DNA of 64,000 nt from Strongylocentrotus droebachiensis (taxonomy: Eukaryota > Echinodermata > Echinoidea > Camarodonta > Strongylocentrotidae), in contig JAVYIG010000173.1 of NCBI GenBank assembly GCA_035222895.1, forward strand, positions 620,001-684,000, in the 5' to 3' direction. The notes beneath the pieces are model-generated. The model was not told where the DNA came from, made no database searches, and was given only the letters and a program-made list of their open reading frames with translations. Shown piece after piece: positions 40,830 to 53,812 of the stretch. Numbering within the stretch: the stretch's first letter is position 1; each line of letters opens with the position of its first letter. The position numbers were made by a program, and so were the translations under genes.

Positions 40830-43800
40830 CCGTGATAACCACCACAACCATCATCACATCACCGTGATTACCACAACCATCATCATCAACTTTTTCACAA
40901 CTCACATCATACAAATAATCACTTTTATCATTACATACATGTACTTTCACATATAACACTAGAAGTAACATCAGTTAACCATGACAAGCAACAATACCAT
41001 GAAATTACCTGATGACAAGCAGAAATCACTGCTAACACTGGTTGTTGCAAGAGTATAGAGTGAGAGAGGAAGACTTTCCATGGTTCAGAATGGTTCCCAC
41101 AAGTGAAGATAATATCAAACAGCTCACGAGATACATCCCCAACTTCAAGATCTGAGTATAAATATCAAAGAAAATGGGGCTCTCATACAATTCTTTGTTT
41201 TCTAAAAAAATTAATTTAAACTCTGTAAAGTTCCCTATTTTGTAGATGAAACAATGCTCATGTAATATACATATGTAATCTATGCAATGATCAAATATTG
41301 GCAAATTTGTTCATGTACAATAGCATTTACCGGTACATAAAAGTCTATACTTTAAAGTATGCATCAAGAACATACTGCAAGATTATGACCAAATAGTGTC
41401 TCTTTATATGACAGATAGATCCAAGGTCTTTAGTCCGATAGACATCCCACACTCGAACAGTGCTCATTTGCATATTCATATTCACACCAGTTAGGCTAAG
41501 GAGATCGGTAGGCCCGAGAGCAGCAATCCATGTGTTTGCTGTTAATAAGCTCACTCTTTACTACTACTAATAATAATCTGGATTTATATAGCGCTTAATA
41601 GGGAAAAACATCTCCTAGAGCTTTTTCAGATATTATTACCTGGTCATCAGATTTATTCACACACAATGTGCACCATCTCCACTCCTGGGGAGTATTCCTA
41701 CCATATGGTCACTGTGTGGACATAGGAAATTACTAACAAAAATGCTTTCGTCATCAATCCTACCGGGTCCCCATGTCTCTCTTGGGTAGTGAGTGGCAAA
41801 TGTAGATTAATGCCTTGCCAAAGGACATAAGTGCCGTGTTGGTGATTTAAACCTACAACCTTTGTATTTCAAGTCAAGTGCTTAAACCACTTGACTTCTA
41901 CTATGCAAGTCACAGTCAGGAGGTCCATAGTAACATAGTCCATATGCAGATGTTTTAGACCTGCACTTCATGTGCTATGTTCAATAAAGCATATTCAGTC
42001 TTCAAAGGGAATATTGTAATCTAAAAAAAAAGGCTACCTTTAACAGTATCTGTGTCAGTAGTAGAAAGTTCATCATGTGATGCCTCTAGTCTACTTCCAG
42101 ACTTATCTTCTTCGTCTTCTGTGTCACTTGTTTCAGCTGATGCATCTACAAGAACAACGAGATGAACATGTTAGGTGATGCAATTTTTTCAAGAACTTTT
42201 TGATAATTGGATTTAACTTGGACATTTTGTAGAATAATTGTATTTTCAACAAAATGTTTATAAATACATTTTTATATTATGAATTGCCGATTTGTAATCT
42301 GTATTTAACAGCATAATATGACAGTCCTATCAACTCTAATACTGGCAATCTCTTAAAAATGTTCAAACACTGTTGAGTGTCTTTTTTCATTATGCTGGTT
42401 CAAACATCTTTACCATTTATACTATACTATGAAAGTATGAACAAGAAATCTATACAAGTATAAATCTTCTTCATAAATCTAAAGATGGGGTAAAAGCTTC
42501 TACTATTAAAGGAAGGAAATTATGAAATAGGGATGCCAGTTAGAGTTGATCAGAGGGCCTGAAAATCACCTAGAATGAGCTATTACAGAAAAGCCTAAAC
42601 TATGGCGTGAAAATAACTTAACAGGGCCTGAATTCAGGCTATTGCCTGGAAACTGGCATCCCTGAAGAAAAGTTGCATATTTTGATAAAAGCCTCATACC
42701 TGCTCCATCTTTGAGGAATCCCATCTTGGTGTAGTAGGCGGACCTGTAGTCTTTGATTGGCATCTTAGATCTGACATTAGCCACGCCTCCCTGGGACGTT
42801 GTATCGGTATCCTGGGATGGCCCCTGTGAAGGGGCGGGGCCATACTGGAGATGAGAGAGGGCATGGCTCATGTGCTCTCTGATGGTGCTACTCTTGAAGG
42901 ACTTCACAAAGTCAAGAACCTGTAAAGGGGTATGACAAAGATTGATCATTTAGTACACATAAATGTGTTACTTTGCAATACAACTATTTCATGATTTCTA
43001 TTTGCATGGCATCTGATACATTCATGATCATTGCATAATTTCTTTTTTTTCTTCATTTCTTGACATATTCATGTATATTCATGAGGCTAACACAAAAACA
43101 TGACAACTTAAGCTAAACTACAAAAGATAGTTAGTTGCTTTATCTTACTAACAGATTCATTTTGATTATAGCCTTGAATGATGAAAGAAGTAAGCCCTGT
43201 TGTTGTAAGTTGTCATATTTTTGTATGCTCAAGAAAGATATTTCAAAAAGCTTAAAGATTTTCTGAATTATTGACATTATCAAAACAAATAATATTACTA
43301 GTCTTCCATGACTTCCAAAGTGCTCATATACCTGTTGTTTGGGGTATTGGTGTGTCTGGATGAAGCAAATGAAGATCAGCCAGTTGTCTGCTCTCGTACA
43401 TTCCACAGGAAAGACTGTTGTCAAGGGAATACCATGAAGACGACAGAACATCACTGCTAGGTTCCATTCTTCAGCAGCCTTCCAGCTCACCCTGATAATC
43501 ACAACAATATCAAAATAATTCTCTCATTACAACATCTGACATCTGATGAAATAAAAGCATCTTTCATCAAAGTAATAGAGTACCGAAGCTGTGACATCAT
43601 ACAAATCTATTTTTAGAATTTCTAAATTTTTTCTTTTTTTCCAAAAGAGCAAACAAAATAATGTCTGAATGTCGAAAACTAATTAAATATGTTAAGTATT
43701 GACTGAGATATGACCATCTGAATAAATAGATGTCCTATAGGAACTCAGTGCTATAGTGCTCTGGCTCGTAAGAAATTCCCAAAATAGATTTTTGATGACA

Positions 43801-46800
43801 TCACACTTCACCACTCTATTGTTTTTAAAGACATCCAAGAAGCCAAACAGTCTTAAAATATGAATCCTTTACACAATTTTCATCTCAGAAGCTGCAAAGC
43901 ATGTGTAATCTGAGAACAACATATCACTAATTAATGGTATCAATTCTGCAATTCTGGTCTGGAGGTAATGGATTGCAAAGCATGTACACAAACCATAAAA
44001 TGATTTTCCTCTTTATCAAACAGTACTGCTTGCAATTTTATCTCCTAAAACCTGTATCTGTTGACTATTAAAGTAAAGGGGAGAATATTTATGCACAATG
44101 CAACTACATGGAAACAAGATGAATATCATCATATTTGACTGACCTATCAATGTTCTGCTGGTCAATATGGCTGATAAGAGCTTCTTCTAGTTTCCTCAAG
44201 ACAGACTTGGCACAGAGATCACTGCCTTTCACACAGGACATCATCAAGTTCACTATAATAAAGAAAGCAAGAAACCGTTAAGGGACTAGGTGATCATTAA
44301 AGGCATCATTTAACAATGTTAAATCTGAGATGCATGGCCCTTCGTGTTATCAATGTCTGTGATATGGTATAATATTGAAGCCCTAAAAAAATTGCGCTTC
44401 AAAATGATCATGAAGTGCCTTAAAAAAGTGTTAAATATTGAGTGACCGGTTTTACCATACTCATTTTTCCCAATAGACTGTAGTGTTGTAAATCATAAAT
44501 ATCTTGACAATCAGACAGGCGATCGGCTTGTAAAATTCATGAGGTACCTGACTGACCTAAAGGTTTATAATCATCATTGCAGCATGAGCTAAATCCTGGA
44601 TTTTGTTTCAGAATCTGAGACTAAGTTACCCAATCCCTTTAATGGGTATACTTTCCAACATGAATTTTTAGATGTGTTAAAAAGCCACAATGCACTTCTT
44701 CCTTCATTTAAAGTGGCACCGTCTTCGGAGGCAGAAAGAAAAAAAATCATCAGGTCCTCTTTGGAAGTTGCGATTCACAGGGAAATTGATAAGACTGGAT
44801 GAAGGACAATAATATCAGGGGGGTGTTTCACAAAGATTTTTAAGTTGAACTTATCTTTAAGTTGGACTTAACAATTATGGAAAGCCGTTAGCATCTTTGA
44901 AAATATTTTGTAAAAGTTTTTTTAAAGGCATAAAATGTTGATTCAAATCATTCATATTTTCTATCATCAAAGAGATTTCATGTTCTTGATGTGAAATTTA
45001 TAAAAAGTCTAAAATACTTGAATTTCTGCTTTTGAATATATTTCATTTTAAGGCTACAAAGGGCTCTCCATAATTTTTAAGTCCAACTTAGAGTTAAGTT
45101 CAACTTAGGATCTTTGTGAAACACCCCCCTTCAGTCTTACTCACCCATGTCTCTCTCCACCGTCTCCTTCTTCTCCTTCAAGTTCTTCTCAAGACTGACC
45201 CCTTGTTGACCTTTGACACTTGACCTGTTAGCAGGGGTCAGTTGACCCTTGAGATGGTCAGCGATGGTCCTGACGGCCTGGAGGTCAGTACGAAGAGACA
45301 GGCTATCCCTGCCCAGCATCTCGATGAATGCAGTACAGGCAGCACAGATGGAGGGGTTGGTAAAGCTACGTACCGCCGTCGTGTAGGCCTTCACATACAC
45401 CTCAAACAATCTGGGGACAGAAATGTCACAATGAGTACAGCTGTTTATTTCATTGTTTATGTCTTTGTGTACATTCCTTATAAATGCATTCATGTCAATA
45501 TTAGGAAAGACACTGTTTGTATAAATGTAGGAATCTCTTTAACTCTTTCACTCAGTCCATTTCTCTCTCTCTCTCCCCCCACCCCCTCTGGTGTGAGGTT
45601 TATTCAATATTGCGATTGAAAATTCATTGAAAATGAATTCAGGCAATCATTATGCCATAAAGTTTGCTGTCAGCCACTCTCATGAGATTAAATTAAGATC
45701 ACTCTATTGCTAGGAAAAAAATGTGCAAAAAAAGTATCACAATTACAACTGTTGCTACTCTAAATTTAATGGTAAGGAACCAGTAACATTAACAATGCAA
45801 TACACCTTTCTTTGGTAATGACCAGTAAACACTATGAACATGACTGACAAAGAAAGCGGACAAAATATACAGTTCCTCAGGTAGACAAAGGAACATCCCT
45901 TCACTGCTATTGTGTAAAAATGTGTAGAACCGGTGTCACATGCATATTCACCTCTTTACATAATAGCAGTGAAGTGATGTTCCTTTGTCTACCTGAGGAA
46001 CGGTATATTTTGTCCGCTTTCTTTGTACGTCATATTCATTGTGAAACCGATAAAACTTTAAATATGGAATTAAATGTATTGTATAAAAAGAGTCATGAGG
46101 AATTCCACAACATACATTTTCTTGGTAAGCACATTGCCATCTTGTAACAGACTTGTGATGAAGGTGGTGTACGCAAAAGATGGCCGCCCTTGTCGCAGGT
46201 AGTACGTGTAGCTGAATGCCTCGGTGTAGGCGTAACGCTCTATCAGGCTCGAGTCTGCAAAGTATGGCATCTCACTTGTAGTGTCTAAATAGCAACAGTA
46301 ATGGCGAAACAAAGAAGAATAGTAAAAGTATAATCAACATTTTAGGACAGAAATTACCTGAATGATACAAAGATTTTCATTGTATTCAACTTCCATGACT
46401 CAGCATGTTATGCCGGTACACTTATTGTGTTGGTCTACCAATAATTAATTTCACAATAATATTAGAACTCTCCTTCTGTTGCAAAAATGCAGAGTCCAAG
46501 CCTACTTAGGATGGCTATCAAAGTAAACGTGATCTTTATGGACTGACAGTCCTCCCATGAACTCACTTATTGTAAAATAATCAATTACATATACATGTAA
46601 GCGTAAAACAATTCAATGCAATAAAATATTAAATTGAAATTATGTAATTATTCTTGATATGTAAATGTGTTTTTCTCTGGTATAAGTTTACCAATCAACT
46701 TACAAAATAAATTATTCATTATCTTAGACAATTACAGTAATGGTTGACAGTTATAATGCAAAATTTGGTTTTCAATTTTAAGTTCAAACATGTAATAAGA

Positions 46801-49800
46801 TTAAATAAATATAGAGAAAATGAAAATGTGCTAAAGAGAAGAAAGATACATTTAAAAAAGCAATATGAAAACGTTCCCAGATGAAAATATATCAAGATAG
46901 ACCCATAGAAAGATAAAGATAAAAATAATATGAGGAATATAATTTTTGTTGTTGAAATTTCTTTCTTACCTTCTGGATGCATGACCTTATTGGTACTTTG
47001 CCAGAGGAATAACTTCCTGGGGTCAAGTGGGCAATTTCCCTAAAAAAGAAAGAAAATCACATTCATAATCATTTTCTCTTATGATTAGTGTACAAATTAT
47101 ATAAGTGTTTTAATAACCATTAAAGTGTCTGATATCTAATGAAGACTTCTGAATTTGAAATTATATTAAATTTGAAACCGCTGCTGAATTACATGATATC
47201 GACATGTGCCTGAGTGAAATTATTGAATGGATGCATACCGGTAGACATCTCAAAGAAGTGTATTCAAAATTCCTGACTACCATGTTTAAAATATGAGATC
47301 ACTAAGTCTATGCAAATCTCAAATTGGCTGTTTGATCGGTAGATTGTGATGTAGTCGTTGATAACTCGCCCGTTTCCCGTACAAAAAAAAATATCATTAA
47401 TTTGTGTTTTTCTACTTCAATTGCCTTCTCCCTCGGGCACTACTCAAATTATATTATGGATAGCAAACTTGCACCATTCTACTTCTTTGATTTTTCCTAT
47501 TTTTAGAGTAGTTTGCTATAAAAGTTGCATCTCCCTTTATAAAAGGTTGCATTCCCCTTTATAAAAGGTTGCATTCCCCTTTATAAAAGGTTGCACTTCC
47601 CTTTATAAAAGGTTGATGCATGAATAGTTTACCTGGAGTAGTTCATACACAGTGATGTCTTGAGTCTTGATACCATATATGCTAGCTGGTGGGAAGACGG
47701 CAGAGAGGAGCTTGGGGTAGGGACGTAGAGCTTGCTTGAGTTTGTCACCATCTAGCTTCCATAGCTTCTCATCTTCGTTGGTAGCAGGGGTAAGAGCCTT
47801 GAAAACATGAGATAAATCAAAATGAGATAATTTGGTGTTTGACATATCAAAGGAGAGAAATAGATGCCCAACAGTTTGCTCATGAATTTTTTTCAGTATT
47901 AGTCTATAAAATTTATCTCAACATCTCATTTCATATGTCCCTTTCTCTCTTTCCTTTCTTTCTTTCCCCTTGCATTTTCTCTCTCTTTCTCTCTTTCTCA
48001 CTCCATCACACCTTTTCTCCATTTTATTCTGTTTTTACATGTGCACCCATGTGTAAGTCTATGTCTGTCTCTCTCTCTTACTCTCTCCTACTCACACACT
48101 CATTTACTCATTTTTAATAATTTTTAATCCATCCTATCTTTTTGTCTACGTGTCTGCGATTGTCTGTCTCTCAGTGTATCTTTCACTCTCTCTAACCAAA
48201 TCTCACTCATTTGTATTCTAATTCTGTCTCAAGTCAATCCCTCCTTCCCTGTCTCTCTCCCTCTATCTCTTCCGCTCCCTTCCCCTTCCTCCCCCTCTCT
48301 TCCTCTGTCTCTTTCTTCCTCTCTCTCTTTCTCTTCCTCTCCCTCCCCTCTGTCTCTCTATCTGTCCCCTCTCTTATCCTTCACACCCCTCTCAACCAAC
48401 CTCTGGAATGGATCCTGGTGCATAGAGCAGTGTTGCTATGGCGATGATGGGATACCCTGCATCCAGGAGCCTGGATACGGTGGGCTGGGTGACTTTCATC
48501 AAGAGCCTAGCATTGGAGAGACTAGCTTGGAAAACCAAAGATGGGTCTGGAAGGGACAACATTTTGCTAAATTTATATGAATAACTTTCCATTGGTTCTA
48601 AAATAAAACAAAGCTCAGTTAAAGGGACATGGTATTAGTTGGTAACATTGTTCATATTAGAGATAGTGGTGCTAAGGTAGTGACTTCAATGCTAGATGTA
48701 CAATTAAAGATAATCTATAATAGTGAAAACGGACCATTATTCATGGTACAAATTGGGAAAAACTGATCTGATTGATTCCTTAATTGTCTGAACTATATTA
48801 TTACAATTTAATTACATTTTAGGTGAATGGAAATCTCACAAAGCAATAGAATGGCTCTATATTCCATTCCAGACATTCAAGTGTTGACAGATTTTATATA
48901 GCCTGATTTATGTCTTTTTTTTCAGGGAAAAAAGGTTGGGAAAATTCAAAAATGGTTGGGAGAATTTACTGTTAATCACTGTTAGAGGGTGTCGTATATA
49001 GACGCCTCCAAAGAAAACCATAGATATCTTTGTGGTTTGAGAATTTTTTCAGGGTTTTTTGCATGTCAGAGGGTTAGTACAGTAGAAGGAATATAGTAAG
49101 CAACATTTTATACAAAAATTAAGCAATTTTTTTCATCAACCTTCAACAATGTTACCAAGTCACTTTAAGTACATGTACAAAAATGAAAAAGCAATCTGCT
49201 AAAGAAGACGTCAGATTGTAAATATATGATTTTTTTCATTAAAATCAGCAAAATCAGAGAAATACAATTTAGATCAAAGAAAGGTTTAGGAAGACAAAAT
49301 AATGAGAAATTTACACCTTTTGTTTTACATCACGAAGATCACCAACCAAGATTTGCAAGGTAGATCAACTACACATAGACATTTAGTCAAACAAAATATA
49401 CAATTTTTGTTTTCATCCCAAAAGATGTGTATGTATCATAGCTGTATAGGAGTTTTTTTCCATCCAAAAATATGTGTAACACTTTCAGATCTATTTATTC
49501 TAATAATTAGGAGTAAAAGGCTGAGTGATGAGAACTGGTATCAAAGGAGACACCACATTACAGAAGAAAAATAGGTGTGATTGTAGCATGAACAAGGCAA
49601 GCATTTAAGTTTTATCACTACTTGTATACTGTTCACTATTTTGACTACCTACCTGATACCTGTCTACCGATCCACCTGAAGTGTAGCATGATCTCAAGCC
49701 AGAGAAACTCGGCTAGGGGTAGCTGAAGACTACCTACCAGATACTAGTCTAAAATTGGGCTAGGGCTAGTTGAGTACTGACTACCTACCAGATACTAGTC

Positions 49801-52800
49801 TACAATTGGGCTAGGTTTAATTGAGTACTGACTACCTACCTGATACCTGTCTACCGATTCACCTGAAGTGTAGCATGATCTCAAGCCAGGGAAACTCGGC
49901 TAGGGGTAGCTGAAGACTACCTACCAGATACTAGTCTAAAATTGGGCTAGGGCTAGTTGAGTACTGACTACTTACCAGATACTAGTCTACAATTGGGCTA
50001 GGTTTAATTGAGTACTGACTACCTACCTGATACCTGTCTACCGATCCACCTGAAGTGTAGCATGATCTCAAGCCAGGGAAACTCGGCTAGGGGTAGCTGA
50101 AGACTACCTACCAGATACTAGTCTACAATTGGGCTAGGGCTAGTTGAGTCCTGACTACTTACCGGATACCTGTCTACAATTGGGCTAGGGCTAGTTGAGT
50201 ACTGATTACCTACTAGATACTAGTCTACAATTGGGCTAGTGCTAGTTGAGTACTGACTACTTACCGGATACCTGTCTACCAATCCACCTGAAGTGTAGCA
50301 TGATCTCAAGCCAGGGACACTGGGCTAGGGGGAGCTGAAGACTCATCACCTCATTCTCTGACAGGCAAAGACTACTAGTTGAGTACTGATTACCTACCAG
50401 ATACTAGTCTACAATTGGGCTAGTGCTAGTTGAGTACTGACTACTTACCGGATACCTGTCTACCAATCCACCTGAAGTGTAGCATGATCTCAAGCCAGGG
50501 ACACTGGGCTAGGGGGAGCTGAAGACTCATCACCTCATTCTCTGACAGGCAAAGACTACAATAGAAACAAAGAAGGAGATAAATAGAGAATGAGATACTA
50601 TGTGCAATTAATGAAGTTACAAGGTTAGTATTCTTTGGGGACTATTCCTTCATCAAAATTGAACTTAGTATTAAAACTAGAAGGGGATTCCATCTGACAA
50701 GTTGATATGGATAGAATTGGAAAAAGGAGAGAAACAGTGAGTGAAAGTTAAAGTGAAATATATTTATACTGAAGATGAATTAATTACAATTTCTTTGCAA
50801 TATAACGTGAATATTCCAGGATTTCCTTTGAAATTTATTCTCTCCATTTATTCCTTTGCAAAAATCACTCCTTTTTAAACCTCTCTTCTTGATATCAAAG
50901 AAACAAATTGTATCTACTTCATAAAGTATGGCATTTCTATTAACATTCCTAACTATAAATTTGTTGGTGGATGGTATATGGCTAAGGAAAAATAGTATAT
51001 TTCGAGTAGAATAGGAAGTTATCATGTCCATTGAATAATAGATTCTTATGGGAAAAGACAAATTCCCTTCCTGATCAACAAGTAGCTGTATCTAGCAGTT
51101 AATACGTCCATCTTAATATATGCATACCTGTAGAAATCTAAGAAGGCATACAATAATCCTGGCAATTGCTTCTCTATGCACATCTCCAGGAACCACTGCT
51201 TGTAAGAGGGCGCTACAGAGACCGTCTCTGACCTCTGACCTAGAGGGTGAGGATGTCGGAACAGCTGCCTTGTGCTACTCAGACGTCTTGTAAGAAGGTC
51301 AAAGGTCGCCAGTTCGGTGGAGCTGAATATCCCATGCCTACAGTATTTTTATTTTAAAAAAAGGAACGCAAACATTGATGATGAACGTATAATGTTGGTA
51401 ACAAGTTAATGTCCAAGAGTACAAGAGGGCAAGAGTGAGTAAATGCCCCAAAGTCAAAGATCCAATATTAGACACGTGCAAGGGAAGGTACACTTAATTT
51501 GCGCCAATTTAAAACCATGGGTTACGTAAATGAGGGTTTAAACCACGGGTTAAATTTAAACCTCCTTTGAGAATTTGGGCCATAATGTCTACATGGAGTT
51601 TCTAAGAGTCTTATCATGTGCAGGTAAGTAGTTACATTGATTTTTTTTTCACTAAAGTCTTCTTCTTCTTCTTCTTATCGAGTCACTACACAAGTCCCGT
51701 CCAGTGGTAGTTACTAAAAGAAACTTGAGTAGTGTGGTTGAAGGATTCGCAGATTTTCGTCTGACGGACCCCGACGTGAACGCTCCTTCAATGGCCCCAC
51801 TGTTTTTACTGTTCTCTAACTAAAGTTAGAGAATATGTAAGAGTATATCTAATCCTGAACTCTACAACAAGCCAACTTTTATTTCATTCATTAAAAATAA
51901 TTCTAAAAAAATATTAAAATTAGAAAAGATTGTGAACCTGGCTAATTCATCCAAGATTTTCTCTCGCAGGTCCGGCAAGCAGGATTCCATTTTGTGAACC
52001 ACTCCAGGGAATAGCTTCAGGTCATGTAGCCAAGGGTTCACTGCTTCCGTTGATGAAGTTGAAAGGTCAGGATTAAGAGTTAAGCTTGATCTAATCCAGA
52101 GCTTAAGCTGATCCCAGTGGTGGTGTGAAGTGAGGTAGGACCAGGCTGAATCCGCACTGAGGTTGTAGTTGATGGAGGGGTCTGTAAAACAGAGAGATTA
52201 AAGACAGAATCTGATTAAGATTAAGAGTTAAGCTTGATCTAATCCAGAGTTTAAGCTGATCCCAGTGGTGGTGTGAAGTGAGGTAGGACCAGGCTGAATC
52301 CGCATTGAGGTTGTAGTTGATGAAGGGGTCTGTAAAACAGAGAGATTAAAGACAGAATCTGATTAAGATTAAGAGTTAAGCTTGATCTAATCCAGAGCTT
52401 AAGCTGATCCCAGTGGTGGTGTGAAGTGAGGTAGGACCAGGCTGAATCCGCGCTGAGGTTGTAGTTAATGGAGGGGTCTGTAAAACAGAGAGATTGTAGA
52501 TGCATTCAGAATCGAAGATGATCGATGAAGTGAGACAGGAACAGGCTGAATCTGTGCTCAGTTTGAAGCTAAACAAGGATCTATAAAATACAATACAATA
52601 AAATACAATCAAGTCATTTCTATAGCGCTCTTACAAACTAACTGTTGTTTCACAGCGCTTTACATAAAAATTATTGAAGAAGTTGTTGATCATGGTCAAA
52701 GAGGAGAGTTTTTAGACATTTTCGGAAGACACCCAGCGAAGGTGATAATCGAATAAAACGTGGAAGCTCATTCCAGAGTCGAGGAGCATATGCCTGGAAA

Positions 52801-53770
52801 GCATTGTCGTCAGCTTTGCACGGATTGAAGAAATGATTAGATATTACAATTAAGTGTTTAACTTGATCTCATCCAGAGTTGTAGTTAGTCCCAATAATGG
52901 TGAATCTGTGTTGATGTTGTATTGATGGAGAAAACTATAAATCAAAAAAGATTGAAGTGATCAGATCAGTACAGCTCATTAACCATAAACTACTCACTAA
53001 TATTTCATTGCCTTGCTCTTTGTGCAACTTTCCTTTCACTCCTTTAATACTTATGTACATATGATCCACGAGCAACAAAAGAAAATCAGCAGCTGATAAA
53101 TGTCCTTCATCGATGTTGAATCTGTTGTCACAAGCAGCTTCTAGTCATGAACCGCTTTGAATCATAAATCATCACAATGCTTTAACATCATTGAGTACTT
53201 TTCTTCAACTCCTTACCAGTCACATGACATAATCAAGGTAGAACAACAGAATGAAACTGAAAGAATTTCAATTACTTCCTGCTATACACAAGAACCATCC
53301 TCCATAATGTGTGCCTATAGTTTTGTGTATATTTCTTTTCCTCATTTGAAAGTGACAAATCCTCTTTGTGCAATAATGATCAGCTAATTACATTGTCATT
53401 GTACTTTTGAATGCAATTTATCTTTCTACACAATGCCTTGATATTCCTTCTTTGTTTCCTTGATAATATCTCTCTCTTTAAGAAGTTACTTCACTCTCAT
53501 TTCTATTCAATGACTCTGTGCATTAATATGTATCCTATGTACTGTATATTTAGAATTAATTAAACTATTTAATTTACATTTCCATGAAAATGAGTTGAAT
53601 AATTGCAGTCTTTCTTTTATCAAATGAATCTGTACCTTTATATTTACCTTGCGTAACATATAATTTCAAATTATTTGGATTATTTTCCTCATATTTCCTC
53701 AACAATGGATTTGAAAGAGATTGAATCATACAGACAGAATTAGAAAGACAAGGAGATAGAGAGAGAGAGG

Positions 53771-53812
<42 letters not shown>

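Noticed and set aside
40618..40971. His-rich and Met/Val-rich frames on both strands
   Set aside because: They come from the ATC trinucleotide array.
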